DNA of 64,000 nt from CAZCGA01 sp964498075 (lineage in GTDB: Bacteria; Desulfobacterota; Binatia; HRBIN30), in the NCBI GenBank assembly GCA_964498075.1, contig CAZCGA010000005.1, positions 37,536 to 101,535 of the forward strand. The letters are read 5' to 3'. Positions 16,893-23,590 of the stretch are shown here, piece by piece. The notes beneath the pieces were generated by a model. It was not told where the DNA came from. It did no database searches and was given only the letters and a program-made list of their open reading frames with translations. A program made the position numbers and the translations under genes. The stretch's first letter is position 1, and each line of letters starts with the position of its first letter.

Positions 16893-17473
16893 GTACCCTC
16901 CGAACGGCTCCGCGATCGGCGCACCCGAAATGGGTGGTCGCGTGAAGCCGAGCCGAAGGGCGCTGTGGGCTCGTATACGCCTCGCAGAGAGGCACCCCGT
17001 TTCAAAATGACCTGATTTACCCGTCTCAGGCTTTCCGTCGAACCCGACGCACGAGGAAGCCCCAGGATTGATTTAATTCGATCGGGACAAGCTGACCTAG
17101 CCACGGAAGCATAAGGGTTTCCCGCAGTGCCGGACGTCAGGCACGAGGCCGGGCTGCGCCAACTGCTCTTGCCCACCACCCCCACCGCCGCCCGCGGTGG
17201 GAAATCGGATCGCGAGGCCCCCGATCGATCGAATCGCCGCGTGAATCGAATCTCTCCGACGGGGCTTTGCCCGCCGCCGCGTCTCCCATCGTAGCGCGTC
17301 CGCGCCCGAACGTGTCAAGGTCGTTCGTCCTCGCAAGCTGCGGGCGCTCCACCTTGACCCGCGGTCGCGTCCACGCCCGCTGCGAGCCAGCGGCCGGCGG
17401 GCCGAACCGGGCTCTGTCGGGTGACGCTCGCCAGCCGCGCTTCGAAACCTTAACCAAGAAAGGGGGTGAGCAT
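16893..17473. other. Intergenic region with a hairpin and element-end-like repeats
   Basis: No gene is supported in these 580 bases. A perfect 8-base stem, CCCACCGC/GCGGTGGG, lies at 17181-17201, and the left member of a 15-base inverted repeat (17211-17225) and of a 25-base direct repeat (17228-17252) follow. AAGAAAGGGGGTGAG just before 17474 is the ribosome site of the next gene. Confidence 0.5.
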
Positions 17474-17611
17474 ATGAACAACGACACCAACCACGATCCC
17501 GCATTCGGGGAACAGTGCCGCGTCTGCGGCGACCGCATCGGCGCGGAAGAAGGCCGCGAGATCATCGAGGGCGACGGGACCCTCGGCTACGCCCACGCGA
17601 ACTGCGTCTGA
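17474..17611 (+). CDS. Small zinc-knuckle protein
   Basis: A 45-residue protein starting MNNDTNHDPAFGEQ with a strong ribosome site (AAAGGGGGTGAG). CRVCGDRIG followed after about 20 residues by HANC gives a CxxC...HxxC pattern that should bind one zinc, like half of a treble-clef finger. Similar patterns occur in the next gene, in the protein at 36638-36814 and in the C-terminus of the protein at 27588-28724. The function is unknown. Confidence 0.7.
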   Translation: MNNDTNHDPAFGEQCRVCGDRIGAEEGREIIEGDGTLGYAHANCV

Positions 17612-17647
17612 CGCGCCGCGCCGTAGAAGAACCTAACCTCAAAACTT

Positions 17648-17800
17648 ATGAACACAACACAGGACGATGTTCGCGCGGAGCCGTGCACCAACTGCGGCGC
17701 ACCCATCGGCGACGAGGAGTGGCTCTTCGACGACCGCTCCGTTTGGCCAGACGAGCAGGACTCGCCCGAAGCCTACATCCACGACCGCTGCGCTGGCTGA
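17648..17800 (+). CDS. Small zinc-knuckle protein, paralogue of its neighbour
   Basis: A 50-residue acidic protein starting MNTTQDDVRAEPCTNCG. CTNCGAPIGDEEW and the distal HDRC form the same CxxC...HxxC pattern as the gene 37 bases upstream. It reads in the same direction, in a row of small genes with short gaps. The upstream CAAAACTT is a weak ribosome site. Too short for reliable family assignment, but the preserved Cys/His spacing argues that it is real. Confidence 0.6.
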   Translation: MNTTQDDVRAEPCTNCGAPIGDEEWLFDDRSVWPDEQDSPEAYIHDRCAG

Positions 17801-17839
17801 ACCGCAGCACGGCCTAATCCAATTCTAACGCACAATTCT

Positions 17840-18061
17840 ATGAACCAACCGCAACAACGACAACCGTGGCCGCGCCGACAGCCATCGCAGGGCCGCATGA
17901 AGGAGCAGCGTGGCGAAGACTACGCGCCCTCACTCGACCAGGTCGCCGGCGCCGTCGCGCGCAGCATCATCAAGGAGTCGGGCATCGACGACACTACGGA
18001 GCACTGGCGGGCGCTCAAGCGCGCCTACCTCGCAGGTTACGAGGACGCGCGGCGCGAGTAG
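17840..18061 (+). CDS. Small hypothetical protein
   Basis: A 73-residue protein starting MNQPQQRQPWPRRQPSQ. The N-terminus is Pro/Gln/Arg-rich and disordered; the C-terminal half is helical (LDQVAGAVARSIIKESGI and WRALKRAYLAGYEDARRE). No known family. It is followed one base after its stop by the next small gene, so the two are probably translated together. Confidence 0.6.
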   Translation: MNQPQQRQPWPRRQPSQGRMKEQRGEDYAPSLDQVAGAVARSIIKESGIDDTTEHWRALKRAYLAGYEDARRE

Positions 18062-18062
18062 T

Positions 18063-18230
18063 ATGCTCCGCCGCATCATCCGCGACTTCACCCAGCTCCA
18101 CCGGGCGTTGAAGCGCTACTACCAGCGCCGCGCGAGGCGTCCACTCACGCCCGAGCAGGAGGCGGAGCGCGCCATTGCTCGCCTCAACCGCGAGCAGGAC
18201 TTGGCGCGCCGCTTCACGGCGCGCCGCTAG
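18063..18230 (+). CDS. Small basic helical protein
   Basis: A 55-residue, strongly basic protein (MLRRIIRDFTQLHRALKRYY, then PLTPEQEAERAIARLNREQ). Predicted to be two helices and possibly nucleic-acid binding. It starts one base after the stop of the previous gene and is followed by a terminator-like hairpin at 18243-18279. No homologue recognised. Confidence 0.55.
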   Translation: MLRRIIRDFTQLHRALKRYYQRRARRPLTPEQEAERAIARLNREQDLARRFTARR

Positions 18231-18242
18231 TCGCGGTACAAT

Positions 18243-18279
18243 GCAGGAGCCGTCCGGAGAACGGCGGGCGGCTCCCTGC
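18243..18279 (+). terminator. Hairpin after the small-gene row
   Basis: GCAGGAGCCG and GGCTCCCTGC pair with one bulge, followed by a pyrimidine-rich run CTTACTCTCTTTT. Probably a terminator or attenuator before the coiled-coil gene. Confidence 0.5.
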
Positions 18280-18305
18280 TCTTACTCTCTTTTCACTTCA
18301 AACCT

Positions 18306-18581
18306 ATGTCAGAATCACTGACCCTTGAGCGCTTCGAGGCTTTTGAGAAGCGCCTTGACCGGCGCTTTGACGCCGTAGACCAGCGCTTCGACACGCTCGA
18401 CGCAAACCACCACGACCTCATGCTGGCGGTCGCCGACGTCGTCACCCGCGTGAACGACCACATGGACGAACGTCTCGACCGCTTGGAGCAACTCCTGGCC
18501 GTGAAGGACCGCGTTGACCGCATCGAGGTCTTGCTCGCCGAGCAGTTTGGTCGCGACGTGCTCGTGCGCGCCGGTCTGTAG
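18306..18581 (+). CDS. Small coiled-coil protein
   Basis: A 91-residue protein starting MSESLTLERFEAFEKRL. A nearly continuous heptad pattern (RRFDAVDQRFDTLDANHHDL, VNDHMDERLDRLEQLL, VDRIEVLLAEQF) predicts a long coiled coil, as in many short proteins of unknown role in mobile elements. It is the last gene of the repeat-bounded module. No enzymatic motif. Confidence 0.65.
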   Translation: MSESLTLERFEAFEKRLDRRFDAVDQRFDTLDANHHDLMLAVADVVTRVNDHMDERLDRLEQLLAVKDRVDRIEVLLAEQFGRDVLVRAGL

Positions 18582-18652
18582 CCGGAGCCGACATCGGTGC
18601 GGGATGGAGGGACCCCGCATCGAATCGCCGCGTGAATCGAATCGGGGGCCTC

Positions 18653-18726
18653 GCGTTGAAATTTGTTCCCGGAGCAGTTGGCGCCCGTGCTCACTTCGCT
18701 CCGCGCGGGCCGACATCGTCGGCGCC
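18653..18726 (+). repeat. Dispersed intergenic repeat, copy 1
   Basis: About 74 bases, including TTGTTCCCGGAGCAGTTGGC, matching 22340-22417 at high identity. It ends in the hairpin GCCGAC-ATC-GTCGGC. Both copies lie 50-70 bases after the stop of a plus-strand gene, which fits a terminator-like or transposed palindromic element. Confidence 0.7.
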
Positions 18727-18820
18727 TGGCCGAACGTGAAGAGAGCCGTCCAGGGGAACGAGACCCGGAACAGCTCTTGTACGGGCTTGCTCCAGAGCAA
18801 GTGAACACGGTGTCACCACC

Positions 18821-18947
18821 GCCGCGGTGAATCGTCTGTCCGCTGTCTTCGAGATTGCCAGGCGCTACGGCGAGCGCGAATTCAAGCCCGGCGAACAGGG
18901 CCGTTACGTCAGCGTCGTCGAGGATGGCTACTGGCAAGGCTGTCAGC
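18821..18947 (+). pseudogene. RadC remnant without catalytic domain
   Basis: Plus-strand reading gives AAVNRLSAVFEIARRYGERE, FKPGE, then directly GRYVSVVEDGYW. In the intact RadC at 31947-32660 these two parts are separated by about 100 residues containing the HNHPSGDP metal site. The deletion therefore removed the whole JAB catalytic core. Non-functional. The remnant begins in the same part of RadC as the fragment at 7725-7806. Confidence 0.8.
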
Positions 18948-19510
18948 CCTTATCTGAGTCGTCAGATGTCGCCTCGCGGCTCTGCTTCGTACATGATCGA
19001 TCCAAAGTGCGTAAGCGTAACTCCGAACCGACGGAATTCCTTTTTAGGGAAGGTTATAAACGGCCCGCCGCATGGCTCCCTCAAGCGCGTCGCGGTCTCC
19101 TCCGACGTAGAACTTACCTGATCCGATCGCGATGACCTGACTGTTAGTTGTATTGATGAGTCGCACGTCGACCGTCGTTGTCGTATCAGTATATTTGCTC
19201 CCCTCGACCCTTACGGAGACCTCCGCAGCCACATCTGCCAGTACGTCCACGGTCTTGCTGCCCTCGCTTCCTTGATGGACGTGAACAACAGCAGCGCAAC
19301 TAGACTCCCCAGGAGGTAACGCCACCACCCTGGCTCCCCTTGCCTGCAAAGCCCTCTCAGCCACTGTTCTGACGTCTGCCCAGTCAAATCTGTTGTGGTT
19401 CCCAGAGCAGACGACTATCGAAGAGTTCCTGATAGAAGGTGCCAACGGTCCCGGCGGTGGGGCCTCGCGAAAAATCGCGCACCCTCCGCCCCCAAAGACA
19501 ATTATGGAAT

Positions 19511-20551
19511 CGGGGTATCCCCTTCGCGTGAGTAGCGACCCAGCAACCCCAACCTATTGTGAGGGATCATCCTGTGAATCGACCAGCGCCCGGTATGTCG
19601 TCGGTTGCGTAACGACCACCTGCTGAGCGAGGCGGAAGAAGATCTTGCCCGGATGACGCGAGCGGCGCCGATTGAATCGAAAGGTGTACTCGTCCAGGTA
19701 CCGCTGCAGATGCTTGTTGCTGACGGCCCCTTGGTGAGTGCCCAAGAGCCAACGTTTCAGCAGGGAGGCGACACGATGCACCCGCGGGAGCAGAGCCGCG
19801 GCGCGCTGTGGCTCGGGGGCGATGATCGACACCTCGTGAGTAAAGCCTTTGGCTGCCAGCCCTGTATAACCGCGCCAGCCATCAGTATGAACCACGCTCC
19901 GCGGCACCACCGCCTCCACAACGAAGGGGATGAGGCTCGCAGCGGAGGCATCCGGGATGTGCGCCAGACGAATGCGGCCAATGCCCTTGCCGTCTTCCTC
20001 AGCGGCAATCACAACCAAAGCCTTGTCTTCGATCCAGCGACCGCGGCGTCCCGGCTCCTCTCCACCGATGTACGTCTCGTCAACTTCGACCCGGCCGCTG
20101 AGGGGTGCCCGCCCGATCCGCACCATGCACCGGCGCAGCTTGTGCAGCCAGGTCCAGGCCGTCTTGTAACTCGACAATCCCATCTCACGTGCGAAGGCCT
20201 TGGCGCTGAGTCCCCTCTTCTGCGTGGCTACCCACCACATGGCGCGGAACCACCAGCGCAACGGCTTGCGGGTTCCCTCAAGCACTGTCCCAGCCAACAT
20301 CGCCACCTCGCGTTGACAGCGAGCGCATCGCAACCCTGGTCGCCTCGTACGCCAGGCCCGGTCATGCCCACATGTGGCGCACCGGAATCCGACAGGCCAC
20401 CGCAGGGCAATGAGGTACTCCAAACACGCCTCTTCCGTCCCAAACCGATCTTCAAACTCCAGCACGTTGTTGGGAAAGTTCCCTGTCGGTCCAACATCCA
20501 GCACCCGCGAACACTACCCATTGGGGTCACTCACGCCAAGGGGATACCCCG
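19511..20551 (-). mobile_element. IS1595-family insertion sequence (ISXO2-like)
   Basis: A 1041-base insertion with terminal inverted repeats CGGGGTATCCCCTT (left, 19511-19524) and its complement at 20538-20551; homology continues inward as CGCGTGAGT / GCGTGAGT. It is flanked by a perfect direct repeat ATTATGGAAT (19501-19510 and 20552-20561). IS1595 elements usually duplicate 8 bases; here the flush repeat is 10. It inserted into a lipoprotein gene, whose frame is restored on removal. Confidence 0.92.
19554..20504 (-). CDS. IS1595-family transposase with ISXO2-like DDE domain
   Basis: A 316-residue transposase with GTG start at 20504. The N-terminal zinc ribbon is visible (CATCGHDRAWRTRR...CARC, about 42-62). 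The catalytic DDE-type core shows VDETYIGGEE (about 142-151), VVHTDGWRGYTGL (about 204-216) and the terminal acidic/Asn motif in LDEYTFRFNRR (about 268-278). It catalyses transposition of the enclosing insertion sequence. The frame is intact and both terminal repeats are present, so the element may still be active. Confidence 0.93.
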   Translation of the reverse strand: MLDVGPTGNFPNNVLEFEDRFGTEEACLEYLIALRWPVGFRCATCGHDRAWRTRRPGLRCARCQREVAMLAGTVLEGTRKPLRWWFRAMWWVATQKRGLSAKAFAREMGLSSYKTAWTWLHKLRRCMVRIGRAPLSGRVEVDETYIGGEEPGRRGRWIEDKALVVIAAEEDGKGIGRIRLAHIPDASAASLIPFVVEAVVPRSVVHTDGWRGYTGLAAKGFTHEVSIIAPEPQRAAALLPRVHRVASLLKRWLLGTHQGAVSNKHLQRYLDEYTFRFNRRRSRHPGKIFFRLAQQVVVTQPTTYRALVDSQDDPSQ

Positions 20552-20693
20552 ATTATGGAATTCAAGACAACGACCAACAAGCGGCACCAGGCAATATCAC
20601 GTTTCAAAACGTCCACGACCGAGCTCATTCCGCAACCCTCCGCTCAATAGCCGCACCCAAGGCGTAGTGCTCCAGTCAGGGCTGAACGCTTCG

Positions 20694-21596
20694 CTAACGC
20701 GCCCAAGGATGGGTACGCAAGCCCTCTGCGGTGGGGGTGGGTGCCGAAGGCTGTATGAGACGCGCACGCTCTGCCACCGCAGCCCGCTGCGCCTCTCGGG
20801 CAGCCTGTACCTGTCGTTCTCGTTCGTGACGGCGCGCCTCTTCTTCTCGTGTGGCGCTCACCTGGCGCTCGGCTTCGGCTGCACGGCGCTTCTCTTCCTC
20901 GCGAGCAGCCGAATCAGCTTGCCTTTTCGCTTTTTCCTCTTCGTCCCTTTTCCAGTCGAGGTAGATCTCCTTCGTAACGGGCTGCAGCGCCTCACCCGTT
21001 GTCGGGTGGAAACCCGGCTTGTCATAGAACTCCAACTTCCCCGTGGGGTAGCGGTAGAACCAGGCCTGTGCTTGCCCTGTTATCGGGTTGAAGAGCGTGG
21101 TCGTCGAGGGGTCAATCGGCTTGAACTCGCCGCGGCGCATCAGATCAAGCTGACGCACAACGTCCTTCGTTACCGGTTTCAACTCGATGCCGTACTTCGG
21201 ATCGACGCCGGCTCGGTCGTAAAGTTGCACGCCGTCAGGCGTCAGGGCGTACCACTTGAGCGTCTCGCCTTTGGTGAAGCCGAAGTAGGCTTGCTGGGTA
21301 AGGTAGAAAAGGCTCACGTTGTAGAGGACGAAGAGTCCGAGCAGGATGGCTTCACCGGCGTGCCGCCGCTCGCTCCGGAGGGACATAGACCAACTCACAC
21401 CAACGGATAGCGGTACCAACACGAGCGCGACTGCGGCACTCGTAAGGTAGGTGTTGAGGCCCGTCAGGTCGCTGACCCTGTCGACGTAGCTCTGGCAGAT
21501 GTGCCACAGGGTGACGTAGCGGGTGGCAATGAACATGGGGATCAGGAACGCCCCGGCCACCACCATGGCCAGCAGAACTTTGCCGACGCTTTTCAC
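20694..21596 (-). CDS. Membrane protein with charged coiled-coil tail and repeated GFHPxTGE-type motif
   Basis: About 300 residues from a GTG at 21596 (VKSVGKVLLAMVVAG). There are three membrane helices (about 5-27, 45-70, 85-108) and then a soluble part with two related repeats: LYDRAGVDPKYGIELKPVT and FYDKPGFHPTTGEALQPVT. The last about 90 residues are a Glu/Arg/Ala-rich helix (EEEKAKRQADSAAREEEKRR). The start is uncertain; an open frame reaches 21764. No known family. It resembles the larger membrane protein at 23591-25342 in design, with membrane helices followed by a charged coiled coil. Both may build an envelope structure of the element. Confidence 0.65.
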   Translation of the reverse strand: MKSVGKVLLAMVVAGAFLIPMFIATRYVTLWHICQSYVDRVSDLTGLNTYLTSAAVALVLVPLSVGVSWSMSLRSERRHAGEAILLGLFVLYNVSLFYLTQQAYFGFTKGETLKWYALTPDGVQLYDRAGVDPKYGIELKPVTKDVVRQLDLMRRGEFKPIDPSTTTLFNPITGQAQAWFYRYPTGKLEFYDKPGFHPTTGEALQPVTKEIYLDWKRDEEEKAKRQADSAAREEEKRRAAEAERQVSATREEEARRHERERQVQAAREAQRAAVAERARLIQPSAPTPTAEGLRTHPWAR

Positions 21597-21887
21597 GATG
21601 CACTTATGATACCAATCGAGGTTTGAAATCAACCTTTCATGACGCGCCCCTTTGCGGGGCACCACATTGGCGTTGGGTATCATGCCGAAGATCCATCTGT
21701 CTCCGGCGCGCTCACCTTTACGCAGCATGGAGCGCCCGTGTGCACATCGCGTTCCCTGCACCAACGATCGCCGTGCACCGCCTCAACACACGTCCACGGC
21801 GCCGAGACACCTTTGCCAACGAAGTGGTATACTGCGTGTATCGTTCTGGCGGCAGCGCTGCCACTTACTCATCTCACAAATTCCTGT

Positions 21888-22289
21888 ATGCCCGAACAAC
21901 CAGGCTTCAACCCCGAAGCCGCAGACCCAACTCCTGCCGAACGCCTCGACGCGACGTACAAGGCTCAAGAACACGCCGACAACTTCGGAGAGATAAGCGA
22001 AACCGCCAAAATGGAGGTTGTCTTGCGTTTCGTCGAGCAAAATCCCGACGACCCCCTTGCCAAACGCATCACCAAAGATTTTGGCGACTTGAACGTACTC
22101 GTCAATCCCAAAGGGAGTTTGCAGCGCCTTGAAGCCGTGTGGGTTGGTCCCCACCGCATCAAGAAGGGTGTGGCTGAGATCGGAGAATACTATTCCGAGA
22201 TCGCCAAGCGCTTTGGCGAGCTTGGCGAGCCCGACGCATTTGGCGACCTTCATCGCGCCGAAACGTCTAGCAAAGAAGCAACCCATTAG
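21888..22289 (+). CDS. Hypothetical soluble protein
   Basis: A 133-residue protein starting MPEQPGFNPEAADPTPAERL. The body is helical and acidic (AKMEVVLRFVEQNPDDPLA, LQRLEAVWVGPHRIKKGV, EIAKRFGELGEPDAFGDL). No signal peptide or membrane helix if started here; the open frame reaches 21639, with hydrophobic IVLAAALPLTHLTNSC just upstream, so a lipoprotein start cannot be excluded. It lies divergent to the membrane-protein gene at 20694. No family recognised. Confidence 0.6.
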   Translation: MPEQPGFNPEAADPTPAERLDATYKAQEHADNFGEISETAKMEVVLRFVEQNPDDPLAKRITKDFGDLNVLVNPKGSLQRLEAVWVGPHRIKKGVAEIGEYYSEIAKRFGELGEPDAFGDLHRAETSSKEATH

Positions 22290-22339
22290 GAGGCTCCGCG
22301 GTTCTTGCTGCCCCCTTTTTCCTTGCTGCGCCCATCCTC

Positions 22340-22417
22340 GCGTTGATATTTGTTCCCGGAGCAGTTGGCGTCCGTGCTCACCCTCCGGGTTCCGCGCGGG
22401 CCGACATCGTCGGCGCC
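22340..22417 (+). repeat. Dispersed intergenic repeat, copy 2
   Basis: Second copy of the 18653-18726 sequence, starting GCGTTGATATTTGTTCCCGG and ending in GCCGAC-ATC-GTCGGC. The copies differ by a small indel in the middle. Confidence 0.7.
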
Positions 22418-22485
22418 CCGTCCTATCGGCACTTTTCCCCTGTCCCCGTGGTGTGATAGAGCGCCGCTGAAGGAAGGAGTCCGCC

Positions 22486-22935
22486 GTGTTTTGGAAACGA
22501 AAAGCGCAACAACCTGTGAACGAACCGTGGTATGAAGGTGGCTCGCTCCTGCAGGCAACCTGCGCCGCGTGGCGTCAAGCTCCATACGCCAACAAGCTTG
22601 CCACATGTGGCGACTTCTTCATGAAGCTTTGGGAAGGTGCGACTTACAACGCGTGGCGTGCCGCACCAGCGAACAAGCACGCTACCGATGCCGAGTTCTT
22701 CACTATGTTTTGGGAATCCGGTGCCTTCCGCAGGGCGCCCACTGGCTTCACCGACGCCACCATTGCCAAGGTGCACACCATCCAAGACCTGCGACTGCTG
22801 GCCGAGCAACTCGTGACGTGGATTGATGACGCTATTGCGTCGGAAGCAGCCGACCCCAAGCTATCGAACTTTGAAGTCAAAAAGCTTATCTTGGCCGGCA
22901 TGGTCAAACTCGGCTGGCTGGTAGTTCCAACTTGA
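22486..22935 (+). CDS. Hypothetical protein with internal repeat
   Basis: A 149-residue protein with GTG start at 22486 after AAGGAAGGAG. Three related N-terminal segments are visible: CAAWRQAPYANKLATCGDFF, YNAWRAAPANKHATDAEFF and SGAFRRAPTGF, each followed by a helix such as MKLWEGA or MFWESGA. This points to a small tandem helical repeat. The C-terminal part is a helix pair (LRLLAEQLVTWIDDAIASE). No known family. A hairpin at 23012-23045 follows the gene. Confidence 0.65.
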   Translation: MFWKRKAQQPVNEPWYEGGSLLQATCAAWRQAPYANKLATCGDFFMKLWEGATYNAWRAAPANKHATDAEFFTMFWESGAFRRAPTGFTDATIAKVHTIQDLRLLAEQLVTWIDDAIASEAADPKLSNFEVKKLILAGMVKLGWLVVPT

Positions 22936-23011
22936 ACACGATGCCTGCCCTCGCTTGCTCGCCCTCCGGGCTGCGCACGTCGGCGCGGAGGGCCACCCGC
23001 CCCAACGAGAA

Positions 23012-23045
23012 GAGCGCCGGCCAGGTGGAAACCTGATCGGCGCTC
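23012..23045. terminator. Bidirectional hairpin, copy 1
   Basis: GAGCGCCG and CGGCGCTC enclose CAGGT-GGAA-ACCTG, a near-perfect 34-base stem-loop between convergent genes. A closely similar hairpin occurs at 25372-25407, again between convergent genes. Confidence 0.6.
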
Positions 23046-23067
23046 ATTGTGTTGGGCTGGAGCGCTT

Positions 23068-23394
23068 TCAGGCGGTGCCGCCGTCGACATTGATCAACGC
23101 CTCGAGGCCGTTGGCCTCCAGCTCGACCGGCGTCGGGCGCTCGATGAGGGCTTCGCGTGTCAAACGCTCAGCTTCTTCTTCGACGATGGCGACCAGCTCT
23201 TCCAACAACCGCGTTGGGACCACATCCCGCGCCTGCTCTGTTACGCTGACCCGATAGGCGCGGGCAACTTCCCGCAGCCGCCGAGCGCGTTCCAGGTCCG
23301 CGGTGCTGTGTGCCCAGCGCGCCACATGTAGGACGAACTTCGTGGTCCGTTCCACGCAGCGCTCCGCCGCTTCTTCGCTCACATGCTCTCGCAT
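23068..23394 (-). CDS. Small helical hypothetical protein
   Basis: A 108-residue protein starting MREHVSEEAAERCVERT at 23394; an upstream frame to 23556 has poor coding quality. Mostly helical: LERARRLREVARAYRVSV, LLEELVAIVEEEAERLTREA. It is similar in position to the smaller minus-strand gene at 25432-25650: both are divergent from a plus-strand gene and end at the same type of hairpin. No known family. A long inverted repeat lies directly upstream. Confidence 0.6.
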   Translation of the reverse strand: MREHVSEEAAERCVERTTKFVLHVARWAHSTADLERARRLREVARAYRVSVTEQARDVVPTRLLEELVAIVEEEAERLTREALIERPTPVELEANGLEALINVDGGTA

Positions 23395-23397
23395 TGT

Positions 23398-23467
23398 CTC
23401 ACCCGTAGGGCCTGGCGATCGGTGTCGCGTTGGTCGCAACATCGCGCCGGCCAGGGCTACGGGTGAG
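23398..23467. promoter_or_regulatory. Long inverted repeat in a divergent promoter region
   Basis: CTCACCCGTAGGGCCTGG (23398-23415) pairs with CCAGGGCTACGGGTGAG (23451-23467) apart from one base. It starts 3 bases upstream of the minus-strand start codon and lies about 125 bases before the plus-strand membrane-protein gene. It could be an operator or a leader hairpin. Confidence 0.5.
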
Positions 23468-23590
23468 CTTCGTGAAAAGAACTTGCCGCCGGCGTCGATG
23501 GTGTGCTCTAGTACCGGCTCGCGGGACCGGTCAGTATACGGCCGGCGCCAGCACAAGAGAAGAATTGTGTCAACGACGGGACCAGGGAAG

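Larger units (their letters stand above)
17211..18655. repeat. Repeat-bounded module of small genes
   Basis: CGCGAGGCCCCCGAT at 17211-17225 recurs inverted as ATCGGGGGCCTCGCG at 18641-18655. Just inside each end is a 25-base sequence (17228-17252 and 18619-18643, beginning ATCGAATCGCCGCGTGAATC) in direct orientation. Further out, GAGCAGTTGGCGC appears on both sides in inverted orientation (about 17153-17165 and 18671-18683). The segment carries five small genes and could be a small mobile or invertible module; no recombinase lies within it. Confidence 0.55.
19044..20628 (-). pseudogene. Lipoprotein gene split by an insertion sequence
   Basis: Removing 19511-20551 plus one copy of the flanking 10-base repeat rejoins one minus-strand frame of 177 residues. 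It starts MSSVVDVLKRDIAWCRLL at 20628 (ribosome site GGAGGG), continues through NSIIVFGGGGCAIF, a likely lipoprotein signal with Cys, and ends GGDRDALEGAMRRAVYNLP. The body has RFDWADVRTVAERALQARGA and a beta-rich VSVRVEGSKYTDTTTTVDVR, similar to small periplasmic curli- or LptE-like lipoproteins; that likeness is weak. The insertion cuts the signal sequence, so no exported product is expected. Confidence 0.75.

Noticed and set aside
19605..21410. A 601-codon plus-strand open frame
   Set aside because: It is antisense to the transposase and to the membrane-protein gene, both of which are clear; a by-product of high GC.
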